Origin: CAZKUR01 sp964556005
Lineage (GTDB): Bacteria > Bacteroidota > Ignavibacteria > Ignavibacteriales > Ignavibacteriaceae
Direction: 5' to 3'
Assembly: GCA_964556005.1 (NCBI GenBank)
Contig: CAZKUR010000009.1
Span: forward strand, 13,816-77,815
DNA length: 64,000 nucleotides
Part shown: one piece after another, positions 1 through 7,741 of the stretch
How positions within the stretch are numbered: the stretch's first letter is position 1
Layout of the letters: the number at the start of each line of letters is the position of its first letter
The notes under the pieces: model-generated
Told to the model about the DNA's origin: nothing
What the model saw: only the letters and a program-made list of their open reading frames with translations
The model's database searches: none
Program-made: the position numbers and the translations under genes

Positions 1-371
1 AAAACTAAAATAACCGGTTTACGATTTTTCTGAAAGAGTTTTTGCAGGAATTCATCTTTAAAAGTCTTTTCGCCGTCGGGATCACTTTTTATATCCAGCA
101 TAAACACTATTACATCGGCATCCCTTATTGAAGCTTCAATCATCTGCAACATTTTTTCCTGCAGAAGATAAGCAGGCTTTAATATTCCCGGAGTATCTAA
201 AAAAATTACCTGGAAATCTTCCCCGGAAAAAATTCCTGTGATTTTTCGTCTTGTAGTCTGTGGCTTTTTAGTTGTAATTGAAAGCTTCTGCCCAAGTATG
301 GCATTCATCAAAGTAGATTTGCCTGCATTCGGTAAACCGAGAATTACAGCATAGCCGGATTTTGTTTGCAT
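1..371 (-). CDS. era: GTPase Era, 5' part (cut by window edge)
   Basis: Era is a Ras-like GTPase that binds 16S rRNA near its 3' end and helps mature the 30S subunit. Reading the minus strand from the ATG at 369-371 gives about 123 codons with no stop, so the C-terminal part, including the KH RNA-binding domain, lies outside the window. The G1 loop reads GLPNAGKST near residue 13, the G2 region has the Era-type K-P-Q-T-T-R, and the G3 box is DTPG near residue 60. These three match Era rather than Der/EngA or HflX. About 330 bases without a gene lie upstream, so it probably has its own promoter there. Confidence 0.9.
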   Translation of the reverse strand, partial: MQTKSGYAVILGLPNAGKSTLMNAILGQKLSITTKKPQTTRRKITGIFSGEDFQVIFLDTPGILKPAYLLQEKMLQMIEASIRDADVIVFMLDIKSDPDGEKTFKDEFLQKLFQKNRKPVILV

Positions 372-702
372 CTTAAAATTAGCTTTAGTAAAATTTTATT
401 TTATTTAAAAATAAAATATACGACTATTATCCCGAATTTTTGTTGATTTATTAAACCCATTGAGTTATTTTCAAATCGTATCAAACAGAAAAATGAAAAT
501 TAGAATCGTAATTAAGTGATATTTTATGAAGTTGGAAGAGTAGAGGGAAAAGATAATAAAATATTTTAATTACATATTAGTTAATATGAAATTAAAGGAC
601 CTCTTACTTAAATCGACACTTTTTTGTTTAATGACGATATGGTACATTTAATCGACAAATAAATTTAAAACGTAATTAGATATAAAATTAATTGCTAATC
701 TA
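372..702. other. intergenic region between era and the Bles03-like gene
   Basis: This AT-rich gap separates two divergently transcribed genes, so it should hold both promoters. I see no convincing ORF, RNA gene, long inverted repeat or terminator. A weak Bacteroidia-like -33/-7 arrangement (TTTTTG, then TACATTTA) lies around 620-650, but it is too degenerate to call. Confidence 0.4.
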
Positions 703-1125
703 ATGAAAACTCAAAATGAGATATTCCCAAGCATAGTAACTGACACATATTGGCTCTATGCAAAAAGGAAAAAAGGAAACTATCCCGCGCATACTTTTAA
801 CGGCGGAAAGTGGTTGGTGTTTGTTGATGTAAATAAAATAGATGAAGTTTGGAGTAAAATTAAAACAGCAACGGAAAACGGATTGCTTGGGGTGGAATCA
901 AAGGTTTCTACAGCAAGAAAAAATCCGAATGCTATTGATCCAAACAAAAAAGTAATTTGCGTTTATACTTACGATTATACCGATAAAGAAGATGTAATGA
1001 GAATCAGGCAGGAATTAAGAAATATCGGTATTAAAAATAAAATCCCTTATAAAACCGACAATGCAACAACAGAAGGATTATATCAAGTAAAAGGTAATAA
1101 AAGAATAAGCGTGTATTTTGAATAA
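703..1125 (+). CDS. Bles03-like / DUF1917-type protein (putative phosphothreonine-lyase-like domain)
   Basis: This is a 140-residue soluble protein with no signal peptide or membrane segment. The pattern W-L-V-F...I-D-E-V-W-x-K-I-K-x-A-T-E-x-G-L-L-G followed by K-V-S-T-A resembles the Bles03/DUF1917 family. That family was first noted in animals and occurs sporadically in bacteria; databases sometimes name it a putative phosphothreonine lyase domain. I recognise the family by pattern only and cannot confirm catalytic residues. The gene stands alone, about 110 bases before an unrelated small membrane protein. Biological role unknown. Confidence 0.55.
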   Translation: MKTQNEIFPSIVTDTYWLYAKRKKGNYPAHTFNGGKWLVFVDVNKIDEVWSKIKTATENGLLGVESKVSTARKNPNAIDPNKKVICVYTYDYTDKEDVMRIRQELRNIGIKNKIPYKTDNATTEGLYQVKGNKRISVYFE

Positions 1126-1233
1126 ATTAATTTTGTTAGCATAAAACTTTAACATATGTAAATTCTTCAAATTTAATTTCTGAGTCGACAAATGGAATTA
1201 ATTTTATCGAAAATTAATATTAAAGGTTAGCTC

Positions 1234-1683
1234 TTGTTTGTATCAGAAAATAGCATAAATTTATTAGGTTCTATCATCGCCAATGTTAACAATATTCTTT
1301 TAATTGGTATTTTTATTGCAAGAATCTATAAATATCCTAAGATTGAATACTGGCTTGGAGTATTATTTATCTTGAGTATATTCCCGTTATTAATAATGTT
1401 CATAAAATCGTTAGAAATTAAAAAAACTTTGATATACTACATTCAGCTGCTCTTGATGGTTAGCTTTATTGGTTTGGAATTATTTTTGGACTATATATTC
1501 AAATTAGATTTTCGTCAGAACCGGTGTATTCTCATTCCATATTTAATATTATTTTATGCTTCTCTTGGCGGTATGATCGGGATAGCAGGACAAAGCGGGA
1601 AGATATGGACATTAGTTACGATAATTACTTTTTTAGTAATGGCTGCTGTTAGCATGATTATGCATTTCAAAACAGGCACTTGA
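1234..1683 (+). CDS. small integral membrane protein, unknown function
   Basis: The ORF opens at a TTG preceded by AAAGGTTAG, which could serve as a weak ribosome binding site. The 149-residue product is almost entirely hydrophobic, with about four membrane segments (roughly residues 10-30, 38-57, 64-85 and 97-140) and short charged loops. I recognise no family. A later internal start is possible. The low charge and lack of neighbours leave function open, but continuous coding with a plausible topology makes a real gene more likely than chance. Confidence 0.5.
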   Translation: MFVSENSINLLGSIIANVNNILLIGIFIARIYKYPKIEYWLGVLFILSIFPLLIMFIKSLEIKKTLIYYIQLLLMVSFIGLELFLDYIFKLDFRQNRCILIPYLILFYASLGGMIGIAGQSGKIWTLVTIITFLVMAAVSMIMHFKTGT

Positions 1684-1770
1684 TTAACTTACAGCTATGA
1701 AACAAAGGTTTATAGATCAAAAGTATTATGCAACACTAAATATACTCTTTAAAAAACAGGAGGAATCAAA

Positions 1771-2460
1771 ATGGGCAAACATATAATTCTTACTGCATTT
1801 TTAATTCTTATCCCGGTTATAAGCATTCATTCACAAGCTCATGAAAATTATATACTGGTTTCAGCCGAATCACAAATGCAACTGCCTGCTGATGCCATTA
1901 CGTTCTCCATAAACTTGGGTGAAGAAGACACAACTGCAGAATTGGCCTTTAAGAGAATAAAGAATATCGAAAATAATTTAGTTCGGCTTCTAAAAGTATT
2001 CAATATTCCCGATTCGAATGTTGCATATTCATTAAAGCGGTTTGGCAAAACAGCGGCACACGGCAACAAACCTGAAATGTATCAAACAGGTGAGGAAGTG
2101 ATTCTGAAGCTGAATAATCCGAATCAGTACGAATCATTTCAACAAAAGTTATTATCAAATGGGATTTATTCATTTCACAGCGAATTTTCTTCAACTGAAA
2201 TTAAGATGTCAAAAGATACATGCCTTGCAAAAGCATTAGATAATTCTAAAGAAAAGGCTGAGCTAATATGCAGGAAAATTAATCGGAAATTAGGAAAAGT
2301 ATTGATGGTTGAATCGGATAATAGATACGATGTTATTAATCCAAGAGGAAGCTTTACTACATCATATCTTCAGGCAGGTTCTGTTGCTCAAAGTTTAACC
2401 AACATTCCTCAACACGTAACATTATCGGCTATGGTTAAAGTAAAATATGAGTTGAAATAA
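1771..2460 (+). CDS. exported SIMPL-domain (DUF541) protein
   Basis: A classical AGGAGG ribosome binding site at 1758-1763 fixes the ATG start. Residues 1-22 form a signal peptide ending near S-I-H-S-Q-A, so the 229-residue product should be periplasmic. The mature part has the SIMPL layout: an N-terminal strand with V-S-A-E-S-x-x-Q-L-P-A-D, a central helix rich in A-K-A and E-K-A, and a C-terminal strand ending V-K-V-K-Y-E-L-K. SIMPL proteins (mouse SIMPL, bacterial BP26/YggE) are exported and often tied to stress, but their biochemistry is poorly defined. It is monocistronic and faces the anti-sigma gene. Confidence 0.75.
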   Translation: MGKHIILTAFLILIPVISIHSQAHENYILVSAESQMQLPADAITFSINLGEEDTTAELAFKRIKNIENNLVRLLKVFNIPDSNVAYSLKRFGKTAAHGNKPEMYQTGEEVILKLNNPNQYESFQQKLLSNGIYSFHSEFSSTEIKMSKDTCLAKALDNSKEKAELICRKINRKLGKVLMVESDNRYDVINPRGSFTTSYLQAGSVAQSLTNIPQHVTLSAMVKVKYELK

Positions 2461-2468
2461 ATTTCATT

Positions 2469-2987
2469 TCAGCTACGGTGAGCATCGAACCGCTTTTTGT
2501 TCTCGAAGAAGAAGTAGCCTGAAATAATAATAATAAATGACATTATCATTCCGATTACCGAAATGTTTCCTCGTTCAAATATATGCTTAATTATATTCGT
2601 AAATGTATTGGTAAATGAAAAAATGGTTTGAGTAATTGTCTGCTGCTGCCCGGATTGACCTAATGCTGCGGCAGAATAATAAACAGCAAGTCCCACGATT
2701 GCCAAACAAATAATTACAAATACGCCGGAGATTGAAAATATAAAGGCCCGGTCGGATTTTCTTGCTTTTACCGGTCTAATAATTTTGGCCATCACCAAAG
2801 AAGTAAAATCCGGTCTTGTTTCTTTGAGTTCAATTTTCTTCAATTCTGCATGAACTTTCATTAAAGCATTAAATCTAATGCGCAATTCGGCGGATTCCTT
2901 TATCATTACATTTATCTCCAGCCTGGTAGCTGTATCAAGTTCGCCTTCGATATATTTATTCAGCATCTCATCAGATACTTCAATCAT
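2469..2987 (-). CDS. membrane-anchored anti-sigma factor
   Basis: The 172-residue protein begins with a short helical domain of the anti-sigma type (I-E-G-E-L-D near residues 13-18, helices to about 70). It lacks the H-x3-C-x2-C zinc ligands, so it is a zinc-less variant. A membrane segment follows at about residues 82-104, then a periplasmic stretch of about 35 residues, then a second membrane segment at about 140-160. It overlaps the upstream ECF sigma gene by four bases (ATGA), the usual sign of translational coupling. It should hold the sigma factor inactive at the inner membrane until an unknown signal arrives. Confidence 0.75.
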   Translation of the reverse strand: MIEVSDEMLNKYIEGELDTATRLEINVMIKESAELRIRFNALMKVHAELKKIELKETRPDFTSLVMAKIIRPVKARKSDRAFIFSISGVFVIICLAIVGLAVYYSAAALGQSGQQQTITQTIFSFTNTFTNIIKHIFERGNISVIGMIMSFIIIISGYFFFENKKRFDAHRS

Positions 2988-3547
2988 AATAATTCCTCTG
3001 AAAAACTATGTTTAATTAACATCTCTTTTAAGGCATTTCGCGATCTGAACAAAATTACTTTAACATTTGATAACGAAGTACTCATAATATCACTTATTTC
3101 TTCGCATGTCATTCCATCTAAATAATACATATTAATAACGGCTGCATATTTTTCGGGCAGTTTTTCAATCATCTTTTGAATATATCCCGATAAATCTTTT
3201 TTTTCCGTAACATTTATATCAAGCTCCGAAATAAGATTGTAATGATCGTCAATTGAAGTAATTTCTTTTTCTCTTTGTCTTTTCTTAGCAGATAAAACAG
3301 TAATAGCTGTGTTGTAAACAATCCTATAAAACCACGTAGAAAATTTTGAATCGCCTTTGAAATTATTCAAAGCATTAAAAGCTTTCAAGAAACAATCCTG
3401 CAGAACTTCCTCAGCATCCATCTCATCCTTGAGCATTCTGCATAACATGGAAAATGCCCGGTTCTTATATCTATCAACTAGCAGAGAATAATCTCTTGTA
3501 TTACCCTTTTTGATAGATTTTATGATTTCGAAATCTTCCGGCTGCAT
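2984..3547 (-). CDS. ECF-type RNA polymerase sigma factor
   Basis: The 187-residue protein has sigma region 2 (about residues 20-85, with D-A-E-E-V-L-Q-D-C-F-L-K-A-F and F-S-T-W-F-Y-R-I) and region 4 (about 125-180, with L-P-E-K-Y-A-A-V and a helix-turn-helix at M-T-C-E-E-I-S-D-I-M). There is no region 1 or 3, as in group 4 sigma factors. It overlaps its anti-sigma partner by four bases. The regulon cannot be read from the window; the divergent DUF6249 membrane protein is a plausible member because this trio is often seen together in Bacteroidota. Confidence 0.9.
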   Translation of the reverse strand: MQPEDFEIIKSIKKGNTRDYSLLVDRYKNRAFSMLCRMLKDEMDAEEVLQDCFLKAFNALNNFKGDSKFSTWFYRIVYNTAITVLSAKKRQREKEITSIDDHYNLISELDINVTEKKDLSGYIQKMIEKLPEKYAAVINMYYLDGMTCEEISDIMSTSLSNVKVILFRSRNALKEMLIKHSFSEELL

Positions 3548-3559
3548 TTGTTTATTAGA

Positions 3560-3589
3560 CTTATAAAAATATTTTTAGGTTACATTCAA
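3560..3589 (-). promoter_or_regulatory. candidate sigma-70-type promoter of the ECF sigma gene
   Basis: On the minus strand TTGAAT (3584-3589) is separated by 18 bases from TATAAG (3560-3565). The predicted transcript would start only a few bases before the ATG at 3547, giving a nearly leaderless mRNA. The match is moderate in an AT-rich gap, so chance is possible. Confidence 0.35.
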
Positions 3590-3775
3590 CTGCTGCAAAT
3601 TTTTTATCAATTCAAGTACTCTGCTATATTTTTTATTGTGTCGAAATATTCTGTAACCAAAATTAGAATATTTATGTCAAATATGTTTAAGAAAAAGAAA
3701 AAATTTCCAAAACATTTTGTAACCAGAGAAAAGAAATTTTAGTCAAAAGTTAAAAATCACAGAAAGGGAAAAAAC

Positions 3776-4123
3776 ATGGCAGTACCAATAATCGGCGTAA
3801 TGATACCAATTATTTTTATATTGGTAACGGGATTAGTAATTATAACTCTTGTCTATTTCAGATCCAGGGAAAAACAAATGCTGATTGAAAAGGGACTGGA
3901 TGCAGCTTCGGTTAAGGAATATTTTGAAAGCAAAAAAGATCCATTCGTCCTATTGAAAATCGGTATAATTGCAGTTGCATTTGGAATCGGATTAGGATTA
4001 GGCCTCATCCTGGAAGATTCTACTGATAAAGGTTATTGGATTCCATTATTTTTATTCGTTGTCACCGGATTGGGATTCATCATTGCAAACATCGTAGCAA
4101 AAAAATTGGAGAAGAATCATTAA
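3776..4123 (+). CDS. DUF6249-type small membrane protein
   Basis: The 115-residue protein has a membrane segment at residues 5-28, a cytoplasmic loop with the charged stretch R-S-R-E-K-Q-M-L-I-E-K-G-L-D, and two more membrane segments at about 58-78 and 88-108. This matches the DUF6249 family of Bacteroidota membrane proteins commonly found beside ECF sigma/anti-sigma pairs; no function is established. GAAAGGG lies upstream of the ATG. It is divergent from the sigma gene and ends at a strong shared terminator. Confidence 0.65.
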   Translation: MAVPIIGVMIPIIFILVTGLVIITLVYFRSREKQMLIEKGLDAASVKEYFESKKDPFVLLKIGIIAVAFGIGLGLGLILEDSTDKGYWIPLFLFVVTGLGFIIANIVAKKLEKNH

Positions 4124-4126
4124 ATA

Positions 4127-4160
4127 AAAAAAGGACTGGGCGATTCACCCAGTCCTTTTT
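4127..4160. terminator. bidirectional intrinsic terminator
   Basis: AAAAGGACTGGG and CCCAGTCCTTTT pair perfectly around a 7-base loop, with A-runs on one side and T-runs on the other. It can therefore stop transcription from both the DUF6249 gene (plus) and trxB (minus), whose ends converge here. Confidence 0.9.
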
Positions 4161-4186
4161 ACTTCCTTATCATTTTCAACGATTTT

Positions 4187-5143
4187 CTATTCTTGAGCTT
4201 CCAGCCATCTTTCAACATCTATAGCAGCCGCACAACCTGACCCGGCAGCGGTTACTGCCTGCCGGTAAGTTTTATCTGCAACATCGCCGGCAGCAAAAAC
4301 ACCTTCGATATTCGTATAGGTTGAACCGGGCTTTACTTTTAAATAACCCGTTTCATCCATATCGAGAATACCTTCAAAAATTTTCGTGTTGGGTCTATGC
4401 CCTATCCCGATGAACAAGCCGTCTGCTTTAACTTCCGTTGTAGAATGATCTTTAGTATCTTCAAGAATAACACCGGTCATGGTTTTCTTACCGTTTTCTT
4501 CAGTACCTATAACTTCCTTTACAACTTTGCTTGTTAATAATTTAATTTTAGGATTTTTCTTGGCTCTTTCATACATAATCTTTGAAGCACGGAATTCGTC
4601 CCTTCGATGAATAATCGTAACTTCCGATGCAAATTTAGTTAAGAAATTTGCCTCTTCCATAGCCGTATCACCGCCGCCTACAACCAGAACTTTCAAACCC
4701 TTGAAAAAGAAACCGTCGCATGTTGCACAAGCAGAAACGCCGTAACCCATAAATTTATTTTCGCTTTCCAACCCGAGCAATTTGGCGGAAGCACCTGTTG
4801 CTACAATAACTGCATCGGCAGTATGAACTTCATCATATGTTTTTATAGTAAAAGGCCTCTTCGAAAAATCAACTTCGGTAACTTCTTTGTAAATAGATTC
4901 CGCACCGAACCGCTGCGCTTGTTTCCTCATTATATCCATTAATTCAGGCCCCATAATTCCTTTTTCGAATCCCGGATAATTTTCTACTTCGGTTGTAATG
5001 GTCAACTGACCACCCGGCTGCATCCCTTCAAAAATAACAGGCTTTAGATTTGCTCTTGCATTATACAGAGCAGCTGTAAAACCAGCGGGACCGGAACCAA
5101 TTATTACTACTTTGTGATGATTATTTGCCGTTTTTTCTTCCAC
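4187..5143 (-). CDS. trxB: thioredoxin reductase
   Basis: This is an FAD-dependent enzyme that passes electrons from NADPH to thioredoxin. The 318 residues carry the N-terminal FAD site G-S-G-P-A-G (about 16-21), the redox-active C-A-T-C (about 138-141), the NADPH-domain G-G-G-D-T-A (about 157-162) and the C-terminal FAD motif A-A-G-D-V-A-D (about 287). Length and order are typical of low-molecular-weight TrxB. Translation starts at GTG (5141-5143), supported by GGAGA about 8 bases upstream. A good promoter lies just beyond. No thioredoxin gene is nearby. Confidence 0.95.
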   Translation of the reverse strand: MEEKTANNHHKVVIIGSGPAGFTAALYNARANLKPVIFEGMQPGGQLTITTEVENYPGFEKGIMGPELMDIMRKQAQRFGAESIYKEVTEVDFSKRPFTIKTYDEVHTADAVIVATGASAKLLGLESENKFMGYGVSACATCDGFFFKGLKVLVVGGGDTAMEEANFLTKFASEVTIIHRRDEFRASKIMYERAKKNPKIKLLTSKVVKEVIGTEENGKKTMTGVILEDTKDHSTTEVKADGLFIGIGHRPNTKIFEGILDMDETGYLKVKPGSTYTNIEGVFAAGDVADKTYRQAVTAAGSGCAAAIDVERWLEAQE

Positions 5144-5168
5144 AATTAAATCTCCGTTTTTAAGAATT

Positions 5169-5197
5169 TTTATATTTTAATTTTATTTGATTATCAA
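5169..5197 (-). promoter_or_regulatory. candidate sigma-70-type promoter of trxB
   Basis: TTGATA (5192-5197) and TATAAA (5169-5174) on the minus strand are separated by exactly 17 bases. Transcription would begin near 5162, about 20 bases before the GTG start of trxB. Two near-consensus boxes at optimal spacing and position make this one of the better promoter candidates in the window. Confidence 0.5.
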
Positions 5198-5283
5198 AAT
5201 CGTGAAAAGATTCATTTTATAGAAATATAAAATTAGGAAATTTTTCTATCCGAATAAAAAATTTGTGCGAAAAATTTTAAGAT

Positions 5284-6204
5284 TTATTTGAGATGTCTGG
5301 CATTCCTTTTAAGTCCGGATAATTTTGCTCTTTTAACAGGGCTTTCTGAAAATCTTTCATTAAATTTTTCAGGCTTCATCGATTGTACCTCATCCAATTT
5401 AATTTCCTTATTCCCTTTTGAAGGCGAAAATTCTTTAAGTTTGGTTACTTGTGAGAATTTAATATTCCATGGACAAACATCCTGGCAGATATCACAGCCG
5501 AATAGCCAGCCATTCATTTTATCATCAAATTCGTCAGGAATATCCTCTTTATTTTCAATCGTCAAAAATGAAATGCATTTATTTGAATCGAGAAAATATT
5601 CATCTAAAATTGCATTTGTAGGACATGCCTCTATACATGCAGTACATGAACCGCAAAAATCCGGTATTGGTTCTGAATAATCAAATTCATAATTAGTAAT
5701 AATATTTGCGAGAAACAGCCAGCTTCCCAAGTCTTTATTTATCACATTGGTATGTTTACCAAGCCATCCAATGCCGGCTCGCACAGCCCATGCTTTGTCC
5801 ATCACCGGACCAGTATCTACATATGATTTGGATTCAAATTCCGGATCGATTTCTTTTAATACTTTTTCCAGTTTCTTCAGCAAGTCCCAAATAATTAAAT
5901 GATAATCTTTCCCCCATGCATAACGGGAAACTTTTCCAAATTCCAAATTACCGGAATATTTTTCAGGTGAATAATAATTAATGGCCAATGAAATAATACT
6001 TTTTGCACCCGGAAGGATTTCCGTTACATCTTCACGTTTGTCAATGTTCCTCTCCATATAATTCATCTTTGCCTGATAGCCGAGCCTAAGCCAATCATTA
6101 AGATGCGAAATTTCCGTAGTAAGATTATCGGCCTTTGCAAATCCTACAATATCGAAACCGATTTCTTTTGCTTTTTTGACAACCAGTTCGTTTGTTATTC
6201 GCAT
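5284..6204 (-). CDS. queG: epoxyqueuosine reductase QueG
   Basis: QueG catalyses the last step of queuosine synthesis, reducing epoxyqueuosine in tRNA with a cobalamin cofactor and two [4Fe-4S] clusters. The 306-residue protein has the N-terminal QueG domain with the R-Y-A-W-G-K-D-Y-H motif (about 88-97) and G-I-G-W-L-G-K-H (about 143-150). Two cluster-binding motifs follow: C-G-S-C-T-A-C-I-E-A-C-P (about 184-195) and C-D-I-C-Q-D-V-C-P-W-N (about 237-247). E. coli QueG is longer at its C-terminus, but this shorter form is common. It is the last gene of an MBL-Rieske-queG series, 14 bases after the Rieske gene. Confidence 0.93.
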   Translation of the reverse strand: MRITNELVVKKAKEIGFDIVGFAKADNLTTEISHLNDWLRLGYQAKMNYMERNIDKREDVTEILPGAKSIISLAINYYSPEKYSGNLEFGKVSRYAWGKDYHLIIWDLLKKLEKVLKEIDPEFESKSYVDTGPVMDKAWAVRAGIGWLGKHTNVINKDLGSWLFLANIITNYEFDYSEPIPDFCGSCTACIEACPTNAILDEYFLDSNKCISFLTIENKEDIPDEFDDKMNGWLFGCDICQDVCPWNIKFSQVTKLKEFSPSKGNKEIKLDEVQSMKPEKFNERFSESPVKRAKLSGLKRNARHLK

Positions 6205-6218
6205 TCACTTAATTCTCT

Positions 6219-6554
6219 TTACCAGTTAAATTCTTTTTGTTTTACTTTTACGTAAATGATTTGATCGATTACATTAACTTCATAAGTGTCCAGACCTCTG
6301 CCGCCTGAATTTAATTCTCCGGTTTGCAAATCGAACGTCCACCCATGAACAGGGCAAACAACACAATTATTCTCAATAAATCCGTCGTAAATTAAAGCGG
6401 TATGCTGATGAGGACATATATTGCTCAAAGCATAAATTTTTCCATCTACTTTAAATATTGCAACTTCAACATTATCTACGATAAACCTTTTACCGGATTT
6501 TTCTCTAAGCTCATTTACTGAGCACAATTTTGTAAACTCATTTGTTTCACTCAT
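6219..6554 (-). CDS. Rieske [2Fe-2S] ferredoxin-like protein (NirD-type)
   Basis: The 111-residue soluble protein has the Rieske ligands C-P-H-Q-H (about 46-50) and C-P-V-H-G-W (about 66-71), and lacks the transmembrane anchor of cytochrome bc1/b6f Rieske proteins. The fold resembles small NirD or dioxygenase ferredoxin components that carry electrons for cytoplasmic enzymes. It overlaps the upstream metallo-beta-lactamase-fold gene by four bases (ATGA), so the two are probably co-translated and may act together. No nitrite reductase or ring dioxygenase subunit is nearby, so the partner is unknown. Confidence 0.85.
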   Translation of the reverse strand: MSETNEFTKLCSVNELREKSGKRFIVDNVEVAIFKVDGKIYALSNICPHQHTALIYDGFIENNCVVCPVHGWTFDLQTGELNSGGRGLDTYEVNVIDQIIYVKVKQKEFNW

Positions 6555-7396
6555 AATGAATCAAATTTCCGGTCGATTCTGAAACCTTTATCTGTAACCT
6601 TAACTGTAGCATAAACAGTTTGAGGGTCATGCTCGAAAAATAATTTCCAGTTTTCATCAACAGCCTTTTTGAGAATTTTTTTCTTCTCCTCCAAAGTCAC
6701 CAGCGGTTGAAGATCATATCCCATTATATATGGCAAGGGTATATGAGTTGAGGTTGGAAAAAGATCGCAGCAGAAAAGCAGAGTGGTCGATGAGTCTGAT
6801 ATTTTAATCAACTGTTGTGAAAAAGTATGTCCGTTACCCAAAATAAATTCGATATTTTCATCGAATTTTTTTTCGCCTTCAATGAAATTTAAAACGCCGT
6901 TTTCTGCAAGCGGTTCAAAATTCTCCTTAATAAAACTTCCCCTATCTTTATAGCTTGGATTCATTGCCCACTCAAAATGTTTCTTCTGTACAAAATACTT
7001 TGCATTGGGAAAAGCAGGAACAAATTTTCCATTCTCTTCAATTGTAGAACCGCCGGTATGATCAAAATGAAGATGTGTAAGGATAACATCGGTTATATCT
7101 TCAGGCTTTAATCCAAACTGCGATAAAGAAGAACCAAGTGCATAATCTTTCTGATCAATCGAATAAATATTTGTATTTTTTTCATCCCATTTATTTCCCA
7201 TACCTGTATCGATTAAAATTTTTTTATTGCCGTTTTCAAGAAGCAGATTTCGAGTTGCAAGTTTTATTCTATTCGCCTCATCGGCTGGATTTGTCTTTTC
7301 CCAGAGAGGCTTCGGAATAATCCCGAACATTGCGCCTCCGTCGAGACTAAAAAATCCGGAGTGAATAATTTTAATTGTGTATTTTCCTATTTGCAT
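6551..7396 (-). CDS. metallo-beta-lactamase-fold hydrolase
   Basis: The 281-residue protein contains the metal-binding signature T-H-L-H-F-D-H-T-G-G (about residues 110-119), an F-I-L-G-N-G-H-T strand supplying a further His, and a later C-D-L-F-P aspartate, as in quorum-quenching-lactonase-like and other MBL hydrolases. There is no signal peptide, so it is cytoplasmic. It is the first gene of the MBL-Rieske-queG group, and the four-base overlap with the Rieske gene is the best clue to function: a redox-linked hydrolase is conceivable but not shown. Substrate unknown. Confidence 0.85.
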   Translation of the reverse strand: MQIGKYTIKIIHSGFFSLDGGAMFGIIPKPLWEKTNPADEANRIKLATRNLLLENGNKKILIDTGMGNKWDEKNTNIYSIDQKDYALGSSLSQFGLKPEDITDVILTHLHFDHTGGSTIEENGKFVPAFPNAKYFVQKKHFEWAMNPSYKDRGSFIKENFEPLAENGVLNFIEGEKKFDENIEFILGNGHTFSQQLIKISDSSTTLLFCCDLFPTSTHIPLPYIMGYDLQPLVTLEEKKKILKKAVDENWKLFFEHDPQTVYATVKVTDKGFRIDRKFDSL

Positions 7397-7617
7397 CTGA
7401 ATTTATTGTTGTTAAAGTTTAAAAATTATGTATTAAGTTAATGAAGATTTTTAAAAGGTAAAAGGTGAGCAGGCAGTGGTATTCGCTTTATCATAATTGT
7501 AAATAAATAATTAAACTTCTCATTTGATACCGATATTAGCTTTGAAATAATTTCAAAACTCTAATAGTAACCGGCTTCTTTTTACGGTAAGTTTAATTTA
7601 GGAAAGTCTTTAAAATT

Positions 7618-7645
7618 GAGAAGGACGTCAATTGACGTCCTTCTC
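7618..7645. terminator. perfect 28-bp palindrome, possible terminator of ferredoxin transcript
   Basis: GAGAAGGACGTCAA is followed directly by its exact reverse complement. In minus-strand RNA it would fold into a long hairpin followed by AATTTTAAAG, a weak U-tract, about 100 bases past the ferredoxin stop codon. It could be a terminator, an mRNA-stabilising 3' end or the end of a small RNA. The rest of the 345-base gap (7397-7741) holds the G-rich hairpin region 7646-7722; I see nothing definite in 7397-7617. Confidence 0.45.
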
Positions 7646-7722
7646 GTCCCCTGGGTTACTCTTTGAATCGTGTTTCCCCACTCTTCACTCCCCTGAACAT
7701 CTATCAGTCTCCCCTGATAGCA
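7646..7722 (-). ncRNA. candidate structured 3' region with repeated GGGGA hairpin loops
   Basis: Minus-strand RNA directly downstream of the ferredoxin stop contains four GGGGA motifs in about 70 bases, in an otherwise AT-rich intergenic region. Two sit in adjacent hairpins: CTATCAG/CTGATAG enclosing GGGAGA (7701-7720), and TTCA/TGAA around GGGGAG just after it. The other two are TGGGGAAAC and CAGGGGACG, immediately before the 28-bp palindrome. This looks like a structured 3' UTR or a 3'-derived small RNA. No known RNA family is recognised. Confidence 0.35.
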
Positions 7723-7741
7723 AACACCAGTTCTGTAAATT

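Noticed and set aside
3548..3742. 64-codon open frame on the plus strand beside the ECF sigma gene
   Set aside because: No RBS, low-complexity Phe/Ile/Lys composition, and it occupies the sigma promoter region. Most likely chance in AT-rich DNA.
7646..7722. Confident CsrB-like RNA call
   Set aside because: The loops have GGGGA rather than the ANGGA core, and CsrA presence is unknown, so only a structured region is claimed.
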